Below are positions 26,065 through 37,677 of a stretch of 64,000 nt of DNA, piece after piece. Every line of letters starts with the position of its first letter. Position 1 is the stretch's first letter. The translations under genes and the position numbers were made by a program. The DNA comes from Fundidesulfovibrio agrisoli. Its GTDB lineage: Bacteria; Desulfobacterota; Desulfovibrionia; Desulfovibrionales; Desulfovibrionaceae. The stretch is from assembly GCF_022808715.1 (NCBI RefSeq), contig NZ_JAKZKX010000008.1:62001-126000 (forward strand). Reading direction: 5' to 3'. Below the pieces are notes generated by a model, which saw nothing but the letters and a program-made list of their open reading frames with translations, was not told where the DNA came from and searched no databases.

Positions 26065-27630
26065 CTACTTGCGCTTGCCCGGGGTGAAGCGTTTGGGGTC
26101 GATGTTATGCTTTTTGACCTTGTAGTTGATGATGCGGTAGCTTTCCCGCAGGTCCTTGGCGGCCTGGAACATGTTGCCCTTGGCCTTCTTCAGGGCCTCG
26201 ATGAGCAGCTCCTTCTCGAACTGGTCCACGGCCTCGCCGAAGGACAGCGTGGCCTCCGTGTTGGAGCTCTCGGCCGTCTGCAGGGTGGGGGGCAGGTGGT
26301 AGGCCCGGATGACCCCCTCCTCGGACTGGTCCAACGCACGCTCCATGCAGGAGCGAAGCTCCTGCACGTTGTCGGGCCAGTGGTACTGGCTGATGAGGTC
26401 GATGGCCGGGGTGGAGATGCGCTTGAAGGGCTTGCCGGAGGCCTGGGCGAACTCCTGCAGGAAGTATTCGGCCAGGGGCAGCACGTCGCCGGTGCGGTCG
26501 CGCAGGGGCGGCACGTAGATGGGCACCACGGAGAGCGCGTAGTAGAGGTCCTCCAGGAAACCGCCGGTGTTGACGATGTCCTCGAGGTTCACGCGGCTGG
26601 CCGCCACGATGCGCACGTCCAGGGGGATGGGCTGGTCGCTGCCGTAACGCAGGATGGTGCCCTCCTGGAGGTAGCGCAGCAGGCCCTGCTGGGCCTCTGG
26701 GGTCAGCTCCTCCACGTCCTCCATGAACAGGGTGCCGCCCTGGGCCAGCTCCAGCAGGCCGCGCTTGGACTGCGTGGACTTGGAGGCCTCGCCCTTCTGG
26801 ATGCCGAAGAGCGTGCGGTCCATGCTTTCGCTGGATTCAGCCGAGCAGACGAAGCTGACGAAGGGCCGCTTGCGCCTGGGGCTGTGGGCGTGGAGCGAGC
26901 GGGCCAGGCACTCCTTGCCGGTGCCTTCCTCGCCCCGGAACAGCACCGGGGAGTCGTTGCCCGCGGCCTGGTCGATCTGGCGCAGCACGAGCCGCATCCC
27001 CTTGGAGACCGCGATGACCCGCTGGCGGGTGTTCACCGTCTCGGTGAGCGCTTCGGGCTCGGATTCGAGCTTGGGCTTGGCCTTGGCGCGGTTGAGCTCG
27101 TCCTGCAGGCGCAGGGCCGCGTTGGCCACCACGGAGGCGGCCACCAGCATGAAGTCGCGGTGGCGCTCCATGAACACGGGCGGGGCCTTGGGGATGTCGG
27201 CGCAGAGCACGCCCATGGCCAGGCGCTGCGAGGCCGGGGCCTGGCCGGGAACCAGCACGGGCACGCAGACGAAGGCCAGCTTCTCCAGGTCCTGCGCGGG
27301 GCGGCCGTAGAAGTCCGGGTGGTCGGCCATGTTGTCGATGATGAGCGACTGCCGCGTGGCCAGGGTCTGCCCGGTGGCGATGGGCCCGGGTCCGAGCGGC
27401 GTGCCGAACACGGCCTCGCGCCCGCGGGAGAGCGAGAGGCGCTGGTTCTTGAGCGGCAGGTCAAGCAGCTCCAGGTACGTCCTGTGGTAGCCCATGGCCT
27501 CCACAAGGCGGTTGAGCATGCCCTCCAGACAGTCGCGCGCGGGCCGGCCGGGGTAGGATTCGTTCAGCAGGGCCCGCAACGCGTTGAGGAACTTCTGGGA
27601 AAGGCTCTCGCTGGAGGCAAAGACGTCCAT
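26065..27630 (-). CDS. Sigma54-activator-like regulator (GAF, AAA+, Fis HTH) with degenerate motifs
   Basis: A 521-residue protein: GAF domain (about 25-175), AAA+ domain (about 205-435) and a Fis-type HTH (about 470-515, KGNMFQAAKDL...RIINYKVKK). Walker A is GEEGTGKE (233-240). Several hallmarks are altered. The GAFTGA loop that contacts sigma54 reads GEASKS (280-285). Walker B has ED where DE is usual (LFMEDVEEL). The segment normally FREDLYYRLN reads FLEDLYYALS, losing both conserved arginines. It may therefore regulate without sigma54 remodelling. The start at 27630 has GGGAG 7 bases upstream; an upstream start at 27675 would overlap iorB. It is the last gene of the ior operon and may sense an aromatic ligand (inference). 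Confidence 0.87.
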   Translation of the reverse strand: MDVFASSESLSQKFLNALRALLNESYPGRPARDCLEGMLNRLVEAMGYHRTYLELLDLPLKNQRLSLSRGREAVFGTPLGPGPIATGQTLATRQSLIIDNMADHPDFYGRPAQDLEKLAFVCVPVLVPGQAPASQRLAMGVLCADIPKAPPVFMERHRDFMLVAASVVANAALRLQDELNRAKAKPKLESEPEALTETVNTRQRVIAVSKGMRLVLRQIDQAAGNDSPVLFRGEEGTGKECLARSLHAHSPRRKRPFVSFVCSAESSESMDRTLFGIQKGEASKSTQSKRGLLELAQGGTLFMEDVEELTPEAQQGLLRYLQEGTILRYGSDQPIPLDVRIVAASRVNLEDIVNTGGFLEDLYYALSVVPIYVPPLRDRTGDVLPLAEYFLQEFAQASGKPFKRISTPAIDLISQYHWPDNVQELRSCMERALDQSEEGVIRAYHLPPTLQTAESSNTEATLSFGEAVDQFEKELLIEALKKAKGNMFQAAKDLRESYRIINYKVKKHNIDPKRFTPGKRK

Positions 27631-27643
27631 GTTCCGCTCCCGT

Positions 27644-28231
27644 TCAGGCCAGGGCGGCCTTGGCGCCGAGCTCAAGGGCCTTGAGGTTCACCTCGGCGAG
27701 GGCCGGTTTCAGGTATTTGCGCACGGAGCGCTCCAGGGCGTCCATGCCGAAGGGCAACGCCTTGACCGCGCAGGCCGCGCCGAGCAGCACGGTGTTGGCG
27801 CTCTGTGCCTTGCCCGCCTGCTCCGCCAGGGTGCGGCAGGGCAAGAACAGCGCCTGGGAGGCCACGGCCTGGGCCTTGGCCCGCACCGTCTCCAACGCGG
27901 GGTAGTCGGCCTTGCCCGTGGCCACGGAGAGCGGGGGCAGGGCTTCGGAGTTGGCGATGAACCGGCCGCCGGGCTTGAGGTAGCACAGGGCGCGCAGCCC
28001 TTCCAGCAGCTCGAATCCCAGGAGCACGTCGGCCTCGCCGAAGGTGATCTTGGGGCTCAGGTAGCCGATGAGGACGGTGGACTCCACCACGCCGCCGCGC
28101 TGGGCCATGCCGTGGATCTCGCCCGAGGTGACGGGCAGGCCCTCGTCCAGGGCGGTGAGGGAGACGAGCTTCGTGGCGGTCAGGGTGCCCTGGCCGCCGA
28201 CGCCTGTGAGGAATATGCGTGTGCGCTGCAT
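27644..28231 (-). CDS. iorB: Indolepyruvate:ferredoxin oxidoreductase, beta subunit
   Basis: The gamma-domain subunit of the thiamine-dependent enzyme that oxidatively decarboxylates aryl pyruvates to aryl-acetyl-CoA with ferredoxin. The 195-residue protein has the signature FLTGVGGQGTLTATKL and GEIHGMAQRGGVVESTV. It directly abuts iorA with no gap. Its stop is followed 13 bases later by the regulator gene start. Size and motifs are normal. Confidence 0.93.
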   Translation of the reverse strand: MQRTRIFLTGVGGQGTLTATKLVSLTALDEGLPVTSGEIHGMAQRGGVVESTVLIGYLSPKITFGEADVLLGFELLEGLRALCYLKPGGRFIANSEALPPLSVATGKADYPALETVRAKAQAVASQALFLPCRTLAEQAGKAQSANTVLLGAACAVKALPFGMDALERSVRKYLKPALAEVNLKALELGAKAALA

Positions 28232-30073
28232 CTATGCGCCCCTTTTCTTTGCCTTGAACGACTTGTCCAACTGCAGGCAGAACATGCAGCCCGAGCACAG
28301 CTCCTCGTCAACGCGCATGGTCCCGCCTTCCTTGACGAAGGCCGGGCAGGCCAGGGAGTTGAGCACGTCCAGGCAGCCCGCGCCGGTGCCTTCGACCACG
28401 GCGACCTGGGGCTTGCCCTTGCCGGCGGTGCGGCGCTCGTGGATGACGCACGGGGCCTGGAAGATGATGACCCGGGGGCCCATCGCGTCCTTCATGGACT
28501 CCAGGGCTTTTTTCGAGGCCTTGTGGTTCAGCGGGTTCACGCTGACCACGTTGGACACGCCGCAGGCGCGCACCAGCGGTTCGATCTCGATGGGGCGCTC
28601 GTTGGGGCCCAGCACCGTGTGGTCCACGCCGGGGTGGGGCTGGTGGCCGGTCATGGCCGTGGTGCGGTTGTCCAGCACGACCACGAGGATGTTGTGGTTG
28701 TTGTAGACCGCGTTGACCAGCCCGGTGATGCCGGAGTGGAAGAAGGTGGAGTCGCCGATGAAGGCCACGGTGGGCTTGCCGCTGGCCGTGGCGAAGCCGG
28801 AGCCCGTGGAGATGCTCGAGCCCATGCAGACCAGGAAGTCCGCCGAGGAGAGCGGCGGCAGCAGGCCCAGGGTGTAGCAGCCGATGTCGGAGGAGTAATA
28901 TGCCTCGGAGCCGAAGACCTCGCGCACGGTGGCGTAGGAGGCCCGGTGCGAGCACCCGGCGCAGAGGTTGGGCGGGCGGTTGGCCAGGCCGGTCTCCGGG
29001 GCGCAGTGCTCGGGGGCGCGTGCCTGGCGGCCCAGGGTCAGGCGCAGGGCCTGGCGGACCATCTCCGTGGAGTACTCGCCCCACAGCGGCAGGGTCTCGC
29101 CCTTGCCGAAGACTTCCAGCTCGATGCCGCCGCGCTGCAGAAGCTGGCGCAGATGGTTCTCCATCAGCGGCTCCAGCTCCTCGAGCACCAGCACCTTCTT
29201 GAGCCCCTGCACGAATTCGAGCAGCAGCTCGTCGGGCATGGGGTAGGTGAAGCCCAGCTCCAGCACCTTGACCGAGCCGTGCAGGCCTTCCTCCAGCAGG
29301 GCGTCGCTCAGGTAGCAGCGCGCGATGCCCGAGGCCAGCACGCCGACCTCGCCCGCGCCCGAGAGCTTGTTCCAGGTGGAGCGGGAGGCCTCCTGGGCGA
29401 ACATGGCCAGCCTGTCCAGCAACTGGCGGTGCTGCACGCGGGAGTGCGCAGGGATGGGCACGTACTGCTGCAGCTTGCGCTCGAAAGGTTTGCTCGGCTT
29501 CTCTTTGGGAAGGCCGCCCAGCTTCACCGGCCCGCGCACATGGTTGACGCGGGTGGTGGTGCGCAGCAGCACGGGCTGTCCGGTGCGCGCGGCCAGGTGC
29601 AGCGCGTCGCGGGCCATGTCCTTGCATTCCTGCGCGGTGGCGGGCTCGAAGCAGGGCAGCCCGGCCAGGCGGGCGTAATAGCGGTTGTCCTGCTCGTTCT
29701 GGCTGGAGTGGCAGCCCGGGTCGTCCGCCGAAAGAAGCACCAGCCCGCCGGGGGCCGTGATGTAGGAGAGCGTGAGCAGCGGGTCGGCCGCCACGTTCAC
29801 GCCCACGTGCTTCATGGTCACCAGGGTGGGCAGGCCCGCCAGGGCCGCGCCCGCGCCCACTTCGAGGGCCACCTTCTCATTGGTGGAGTACTCGAAGATG
29901 TAATCGCCCTGGGGGCTCAGGCGATAGAACGTGTCGGGCACCTCGGACGAAGGCGTGCCGGGGTAGCAGCTCACGAAGCCGATGCCGCCCTCGAGGGCGC
30001 CGCGCACGATGGCCTCGTTGCCCAGGAGCAGCAGGACCTCTCCGGGGGTATCGGCAAGAAGGGGATTGGCCAT
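28232..30073 (-). CDS. iorA: Indolepyruvate:ferredoxin oxidoreductase, alpha subunit (single Fe-S cluster form)
   Basis: The catalytic subunit, 613 residues. The N-terminal pyrimidine domain starts LLLLGNEAIVRGALEGGIGF with CYPGTPSSE; the TPP-binding domain contains CAGCSHRASY and GDSTFFHSGITGL. The C-terminal ferredoxin region usually carries two [4Fe-4S] motifs. Here the first is reduced to Cys567 and Cys576 (LACPAF), and the second reads CSGCMFC (593, 596, 599) with no following Cys-Pro. The remaining residues are enough for one cluster (593, 596, 599 plus 576). The reaction is ferredoxin-linked oxidation of indolepyruvate and relatives in amino-acid degradation. Confidence 0.93.
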   Translation of the reverse strand: MANPLLADTPGEVLLLLGNEAIVRGALEGGIGFVSCYPGTPSSEVPDTFYRLSPQGDYIFEYSTNEKVALEVGAGAALAGLPTLVTMKHVGVNVAADPLLTLSYITAPGGLVLLSADDPGCHSSQNEQDNRYYARLAGLPCFEPATAQECKDMARDALHLAARTGQPVLLRTTTRVNHVRGPVKLGGLPKEKPSKPFERKLQQYVPIPAHSRVQHRQLLDRLAMFAQEASRSTWNKLSGAGEVGVLASGIARCYLSDALLEEGLHGSVKVLELGFTYPMPDELLLEFVQGLKKVLVLEELEPLMENHLRQLLQRGGIELEVFGKGETLPLWGEYSTEMVRQALRLTLGRQARAPEHCAPETGLANRPPNLCAGCSHRASYATVREVFGSEAYYSSDIGCYTLGLLPPLSSADFLVCMGSSISTGSGFATASGKPTVAFIGDSTFFHSGITGLVNAVYNNHNILVVVLDNRTTAMTGHQPHPGVDHTVLGPNERPIEIEPLVRACGVSNVVSVNPLNHKASKKALESMKDAMGPRVIIFQAPCVIHERRTAGKGKPQVAVVEGTGAGCLDVLNSLACPAFVKEGGTMRVDEELCSGCMFCLQLDKSFKAKKRGA

Positions 30074-30107
30074 GAGGGTACTGATCCTTCCCTAAAGATA
30101 TGCGAGC

Positions 30108-30740
30108 TTATTGCTTCTTGGCCTTGAGTTCGGCGATCTTGGCCTCGTAGAAGGCCTTGTTGCCGCCCATGCCCAGGTCCTTCATGCGCTCGTAGGCGCT
30201 GATGGCCTCGTCCCAGGCCTTGGCTTCCTCGGCGAGGGAGGCCAGCTGGCGGGCCACAACGGGCTGGAAGGGCTTGGGGGCCTTGGGCAGCATGTCCACC
30301 AGGAACTTCACGGCGGCCAGCTTGTCGCCCTTCTGGGCGATGGCGGTGGCGTAGCCCATGCCCGCGATCTCGCGCATGCCTTCGGGGGCGGACAGGTAGA
30401 GCTGGTTCCAGGCCTCGGCGGCCTTGTCGAACTGGCCCTGCTCCTGGGCGGTGTTGGCGATTTCCAGCAGGGTGGCGCCCTTGGTGGAGGCGGGGGCGCT
30501 CTTGAGGTAGGCTTCGAGGGCGGTGAGGCGCTCGGGCCCGGTCTTGGAGGCGATGATGGCGCCGAGCTCGTTCTCGGCCTTGATCTTCGACTGTTTGACG
30601 CTGGATGCGTACCAGGCGTAGCCGGCCGTGGCCACGACGACGGCGATGACCATCACCGCCATGATGCGCCAGTTGTTGAAGAAGAACTTTGCCAGGGGAC
30701 TCATCTGCTGATCGGGGCGGTCGAAAGTGATGTCTGCCAT
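30108..30740 (-). CDS. YfgM-like membrane TPR protein
   Basis: A 210-residue protein with a short cytoplasmic N-terminus, one transmembrane helix at about 28-46 (IMAVMVIAVVVATAGYAW) and a periplasmic tetratricopeptide-like helical domain (ALEAYLKSAP, FDKAAEAWNQLYL, WDEAISAYERMK). The layout matches YfgM-type ancillary SecYEG translocon subunits; a role in envelope protein handling is inferred. No strong Shine-Dalgarno is visible before the ATG. It precedes iorA by 34 bases and probably starts that operon. Confidence 0.78.
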   Translation of the reverse strand: MADITFDRPDQQMSPLAKFFFNNWRIMAVMVIAVVVATAGYAWYASSVKQSKIKAENELGAIIASKTGPERLTALEAYLKSAPASTKGATLLEIANTAQEQGQFDKAAEAWNQLYLSAPEGMREIAGMGYATAIAQKGDKLAAVKFLVDMLPKAPKPFQPVVARQLASLAEEAKAWDEAISAYERMKDLGMGGNKAFYEAKIAELKAKKQ

Positions 30741-30815
30741 GGTGTGTCGTTTTTCGTGGGGTGGTTAAGGTGTTGGCCCGAACGCTTTCACGGCGGGCCG
30801 CCGAAAGGAGGTTCA

Positions 30816-30842
30816 TCTATACCCAAACAAGGGCTGTGTCAA
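30816..30842 (-). promoter_or_regulatory. Possible promoter of the TPR-ior operon
   Basis: On the minus strand a perfect TTGACA (30842-30837) and TATAGA (30821-30816), but with a short 15-base spacer. It lies upstream of the gene starting at 30740. Confidence 0.4.
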
Positions 30843-30852
30843 AAGGCTCTCG

Positions 30853-30881
30853 TTGACGGGCCGCTTTCCCGGGGCTATCAG
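30853..30881 (+). promoter_or_regulatory. Possible promoter of proA
   Basis: TTGACG (30853-30858), 17 bases, TATCAG (30876-30881). The proA ATG lies at 30908. Confidence 0.5.
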
Positions 30882-30907
30882 CTTCTACGAACAGAACCGG
30901 AGGAAGC

Positions 30908-32167
<1,260 letters not shown>

Positions 32168-32168
32168 G

Positions 32169-32822
32169 ATGCGCCTGGGCGTCCTCGGCGGCACTTTCAA
32201 CCCCGTCCACGCCGGGCACGTGCGCCTGGCCCTGGAAGTGGGCGAGGCCCTCGGCCTGGACGGTGTGGACATGATCCCCTCGGCCAGGCCGCCGCACAAG
32301 CCGGGGGAGGGCGTGCTGCCCTTCGAGCTGCGCGCCGCCCTGGTGGAGCTGGCCGTGGAAGGCCTGCCCGGGGTGAGGGTCAACCGCATGGAGGCCAGCC
32401 GCCCCGGGCCGTCCTACACCTGGGACACCCTCACGGAGCTGCGCCGCCTGAGCCCGGCCGGCAGCTTCCATTTCATCATGGGCGCCAGCGACCTGATGAA
32501 CCTGCACCTCTGGAACCGGGGCGTGCGCCTGGGAGAACTGGCCAACCTGGTGGTGGCCACGCGCGACAGCCACGGGCGCGCCGAGGTGGAGGGATACCTG
32601 GCCCGGCACGGCGAGATGCGCTGCTCCCTGGAGGATGGCGGGTGCTGGCGGATGCCTTCGGGCAACGAGCTGCGGCTGGTGGACGTGCCCCGGCTGGACA
32701 TCAGCGCCTCGTCCGTTCGTGAACGCTTCCTGGCGGGGCGCAGCCTGCGCTGCCTGGTGCCCCTGCCCGTTGAGCGCGAGCTCGCGCGGCGCAGGGCCGA
32801 GCTCACCGCGGCCTGGACCTGA
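32169..32822 (+). CDS. nadD: Nicotinate-nucleotide adenylyltransferase
   Basis: Adenylates nicotinate mononucleotide in NAD synthesis. The 217-residue nucleotidyltransferase has the GGTFNPVHAGHVRLA (H-x-G-H) site, PSARPPHK and the C-terminal substrate segment LDISASSVRERFLAGRSLRCLVP. It follows proA within one base, an arrangement seen in many proteobacteria (proA-nadD). NadE, the last enzyme of the pathway, is encoded at 60586 in this window. Confidence 0.95.
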   Translation: MRLGVLGGTFNPVHAGHVRLALEVGEALGLDGVDMIPSARPPHKPGEGVLPFELRAALVELAVEGLPGVRVNRMEASRPGPSYTWDTLTELRRLSPAGSFHFIMGASDLMNLHLWNRGVRLGELANLVVATRDSHGRAEVEGYLARHGEMRCSLEDGGCWRMPSGNELRLVDVPRLDISASSVRERFLAGRSLRCLVPLPVERELARRRAELTAAWT

Positions 32823-32942
32823 AACGGCTCGTCCCGGCTCTTTACAACGTCGGGAAAAACCTTAGAATCAGACCAAGAAACGTGACGGACCACAACGTGC
32901 CCCCTCCCCGAACACCCGGGTTCCCCTCAGCCCCTCATCCCC

Positions 32943-33992
32943 ATGTTTGAACTCATTCTTGCCATTGCCATCGCCGTGGCCATGAGCTTCTTTTGCTCGA
33001 CGAGCGAAGCCGTGCTGTATTCCCTGCGCTGGAGCTGGATCGAAAAGATGCGCTCCGAAGGCAAGCCTTCGGGCGAAATCATGTACCAGATGCGCATGAA
33101 CATCGAGAAGCCCATCACGGCCATTCTGACCGTGAACACCGTGGCCTGCTCCGCGGGCGCCACCGTGGCGGGCGCGCTGGCCGTGGGCGTGCTCGGCGAA
33201 GAGAAGCTGGTGTTCTTCACGGCGCTGTTCTCCTCGGTGATCCTGCTGGTGGGCGAGATCGTCCCCAAGACCCTGGGCGTGGTCTACGCCAAGCAGCTCG
33301 GGCCCTATATCGCCCGGCCCCTGCGGATGATGGTCTACCTGCTCACCCCGGTGATCTGGGCCAGCGGCCTGATCGTGAACCTCATCAAGCCCAAGAGCAG
33401 GGGCCCCGAGGCCTCGGAGGACGACATCCGCGCCGTGGTCAGCCTCTCCAGCCGGGCGGGCAAGATCAACGCCCTGGAGGAGAGCTCCATCGCCAACATC
33501 CTGGCCCTGGACACCAAGATCGTGCACGACGTCATGACCCCGCGCACCGTGGTGTTCTCCCTCTCCGCCGGGATGACCGTGGCCGAGGCCAAGGAGGAGG
33601 GCGGCATCTGGCCGCACAGCCGCGTGCCCGTCTACGAGGACGACGACCCCGAGAACGTGGTGGGCATCGTCTTCCGCAGGCAGGTGTTCGACGCCCTGGC
33701 CAACGACCAGCACGGGCTCAAGCTCTCCGAGGTCATGAAGCCCGTGCAGTTCGTGCTGGACACCATGTCCCTGGACAAGGTGCTGGGCAAATTCATCGAG
33801 TCGCGCATGCACCTGTTCGTGGTGTTGGACGAATACGGCGGAGTGGGCGGCGTCATCACCCTCGAAGACGTTTTCGAGGAAATTCTGGGCAAGGAAATCG
33901 TTGACGAGACCGACGAGGTGGCCGATATGAGACAGCTCGCCAGGGTCCAGCGGGAGAAGCTTCTCCGCAGCCACGGCCCCGCCAAGGAGTGA
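32943..33992 (+). CDS. CNNM-type membrane protein with CBS domains
   Basis: A 349-residue protein with an N-terminal DUF21/CNNM membrane domain (helices from residue 2; SFFCSTSEAVLYSLRWSWIEKM, EKPITAILTVNTVA, GEIVPKTLGVVYAKQL). A pair of CBS domains follows (VMTPRTVVFSLSAGMTV ... HLFVVLDEYGGVGGVITLEDVFEEILG). It lacks the C-terminal CorC_HlyC domain. Such proteins are magnesium or cobalt transporters or regulators. The ccmE start lies 3 bases after its stop, and the ccmE ribosome binding site (AAGGAG) is inside its end, so it is coupled to the ccm genes. Confidence 0.9.
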   Translation: MFELILAIAIAVAMSFFCSTSEAVLYSLRWSWIEKMRSEGKPSGEIMYQMRMNIEKPITAILTVNTVACSAGATVAGALAVGVLGEEKLVFFTALFSSVILLVGEIVPKTLGVVYAKQLGPYIARPLRMMVYLLTPVIWASGLIVNLIKPKSRGPEASEDDIRAVVSLSSRAGKINALEESSIANILALDTKIVHDVMTPRTVVFSLSAGMTVAEAKEEGGIWPHSRVPVYEDDDPENVVGIVFRRQVFDALANDQHGLKLSEVMKPVQFVLDTMSLDKVLGKFIESRMHLFVVLDEYGGVGGVITLEDVFEEILGKEIVDETDEVADMRQLARVQREKLLRSHGPAKE

Positions 33993-33994
33993 TT

Positions 33995-34420
33995 ATGGCC
34001 GGCAACAACAAGAAGTCCCTGTACGCGGTGGCGGCGGTGCTCTTCCTGGGAGGGCTCGGCTGGCTCATCGCCTCCGGGTTCGACGAAGGCGCGGTGTATT
34101 TCCTGAACGTGCGCGAGGCCCTGGCCATGAAGCCGGAGCAGCTCAAGCAGGCCCGCCTGTTCGGCACCGTGGCCGAGCAGGGCATCGCCCCGGCTCCGGG
34201 CGGCCTGGGCGTCAGCTTCACGCTCATCGACAAGGACGACGCGCAGAAGTCCATGCAGGTGGTCTACACCGGAGCCGTGCCGGACACTTTCAAGGCGGGT
34301 GTGGAGGTCATCGTGGAGGGCGGCCTGGCCCCCGGCGGCAACGGTTTTGCCGCCAACAGCCTGATGACCAAGTGCCCGTCGAAATATCAGAAGGAAAACC
34401 GCAAGGATAACCGGGGCTGA
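33995..34420 (+). CDS. ccmE: Cytochrome c maturation heme chaperone CcmE, cysteine variant
   Basis: A 141-residue periplasmic heme chaperone with an N-terminal membrane anchor (SLYAVAAVLFLGGLGWLIAS) and an OB-fold domain. In classical CcmE heme is bound covalently by His in the motif HxxxY. Here the motif is CPSKY, with Cys127 and Tyr131. This CxxxY form is known from Desulfovibrio-type and archaeal Ccm systems. The ATG at 33995 has AAGGAG 5 bases upstream; the GTG at 33989 is less likely. It is followed by ccmF, ccmA, ccmB, ccmC and ccmD. Confidence 0.92.
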   Translation: MAGNNKKSLYAVAAVLFLGGLGWLIASGFDEGAVYFLNVREALAMKPEQLKQARLFGTVAEQGIAPAPGGLGVSFTLIDKDDAQKSMQVVYTGAVPDTFKAGVEVIVEGGLAPGGNGFAANSLMTKCPSKYQKENRKDNRG

Positions 34421-34457
34421 TCCCAGCCGCCTAGCCCAACGCCCGGAGGAAGATAGC

Positions 34458-36344
<1,887 letters not shown>

Positions 36345-36348
36345 GGGC

Positions 36349-37008
36349 GTGCTGCGGCTTACGTCCGTGGCCAAGTTCTACGGCGAGCGCCTGGTGTTCA
36401 AGGGCGTTGACCTGGAGCTGCGCCCGGGCCGCGTGCTCATGGTGGTCGGGGCCAACGGGGCGGGCAAGTCCACGCTGCTGCGGGTCATGGCCGGGCTCTC
36501 GCGCCCTTCCGCGGGCGAGCTGTCCTGCTCCCTGGACAAGGGCCAGATGGCCTACCTTGGTCACCAGACCTTCATCTACCCCGAGGACACCGCCCTGGAG
36601 AACCTGCGCTTCTGGACCGGGCTCTACGGCCTGGGCCTTGGCGACGAGGCCCTCGAAGCCGCACTGGAGCGCGTGGGCCTGAAGAAATTCTCCCAGGAGC
36701 GCGCGGGGCACTTCTCCCGCGGCATGGCCCAGCGCCTCAACCTGGCCCGGGTGTTCTGCATCGCCCCCCGGCTGCTCTTCCTGGACGAGCCGGACACCGG
36801 CCTGGACGAGGCCTCCCGCGCCATCCTCCACCAGGAGATCGAGCGCGCCGGGCAGGGCGAACGCTCCGTGGTCTGGGTCAGCCACCATCTGGAGCGCGAC
36901 CTGGCCAAGGCGGACGAGGTGCTGCACCTGGATCGCGGGCGCGTGGCCTATCACGGCCCCGTGGCCGGGTTCGACGCCTCCGTCATGGCCGGAGCCTCCA
37001 CATGCTGA
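36349..37008 (+). CDS. ccmA: Heme exporter ATP-binding protein CcmA
   Basis: The ABC ATPase that, with CcmB, releases holo-CcmE from CcmC and CcmD. The 219-residue protein starts with GTG (LRLTSVAKFYGERLV). Walker A is GANGAGKST, the signature region is FSRGMAQRLNLARVF (replacing LSGGQ), Walker B is LLFLDEPDTGLDE and the switch His is in VWVSHHLE. It starts 5 bases after ccmF and its end overlaps ccmB by 7 bases. Confidence 0.93.
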   Translation: MLRLTSVAKFYGERLVFKGVDLELRPGRVLMVVGANGAGKSTLLRVMAGLSRPSAGELSCSLDKGQMAYLGHQTFIYPEDTALENLRFWTGLYGLGLGDEALEAALERVGLKKFSQERAGHFSRGMAQRLNLARVFCIAPRLLFLDEPDTGLDEASRAILHQEIERAGQGERSVVWVSHHLERDLAKADEVLHLDRGRVAYHGPVAGFDASVMAGASTC

Positions 37009-37676
37009 CCCCGGCCCTGCGCATCGCCTCCAAGGATCTGCGCCTGAGCCTGCGCGGAGCCCAGGGCCTGGCCCAGACGGCCCTGCTTGGCCTGCTGCTC
37101 ATCTTCGTGTTCAGCCTGTCGCGCAAGCCGGGCGACCCGGTGCCCGCCCTGGCCGCCGCCGCCATCTTCTGGCTCTCATCGCTGTTCGCCCAGGTGCTGG
37201 TGTTCAACGGCCTCTATTCCCTCGAGGAGAACAACGGCGCCCGCCTGGGCCTGGCCATGGCCCCCATGCCTCCCCAGGCGGTCTGGCTGGGCAAGGCCCT
37301 GGCCGGGATCACCCTGCTGCTGGTCTGCCAGTGCGTGTTCGCCCTGGCCGTGGCCGCCTTCCTGGGCCAGTCGGTGGAGGGCTCGCCCCTGGTGGGCGTA
37401 GCGGCCGTGGTCACCGTGGATGTGGGCCTGGCCGCGCTGGGTTCGCTCATGGGGGCGCTGGCCTCGGGCAAGTCCTCCCGGGAGTCGCTCTTGACGGTGG
37501 TGTTCTTCCCGCTCATCATCCCCGTGCTCCTGGCCGGGATACGACTCCTGGAAGGAGTCCTGACGGCGGGGGAGGGCGCTTCCCTGGACTGGCTGGGCAT
37601 GGCCGCCGCCTTTGCGGCGGTGTTTTCGGCGGCGGCCATCGTGCTGTTTCCGCATCTTTACACCGGGGAGGAGTGA
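37002..37676 (+). CDS. ccmB: Heme exporter permease CcmB
   Basis: A 224-residue integral protein with about six transmembrane helices. The N-terminus ALRIASKDLRLSLRG and the segment EENNGARLGLAMAPMPPQAVWLGK are typical of CcmB. It pairs with CcmA. It overlaps ccmA by 7 bases and is followed at once by ccmC. Confidence 0.93.
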   Translation: MLTPALRIASKDLRLSLRGAQGLAQTALLGLLLIFVFSLSRKPGDPVPALAAAAIFWLSSLFAQVLVFNGLYSLEENNGARLGLAMAPMPPQAVWLGKALAGITLLLVCQCVFALAVAAFLGQSVEGSPLVGVAAVVTVDVGLAALGSLMGALASGKSSRESLLTVVFFPLIIPVLLAGIRLLEGVLTAGEGASLDWLGMAAAFAAVFSAAAIVLFPHLYTGEE

Positions 37677-37677
37677 C

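Noticed and set aside
27584-30127. 847-codon open frame on the plus strand opposite iorA and iorB
   Set aside because: It is composed of Gly/Ala/Val/His/Gln-rich sequence typical of antisense shadows. IorA and IorB on the minus strand explain the region fully.
33995-34420. CcmE as inactive because the heme-binding histidine is missing
   Set aside because: The CxxxY variant is known in Desulfovibrio-type systems and the rest of the protein is intact.
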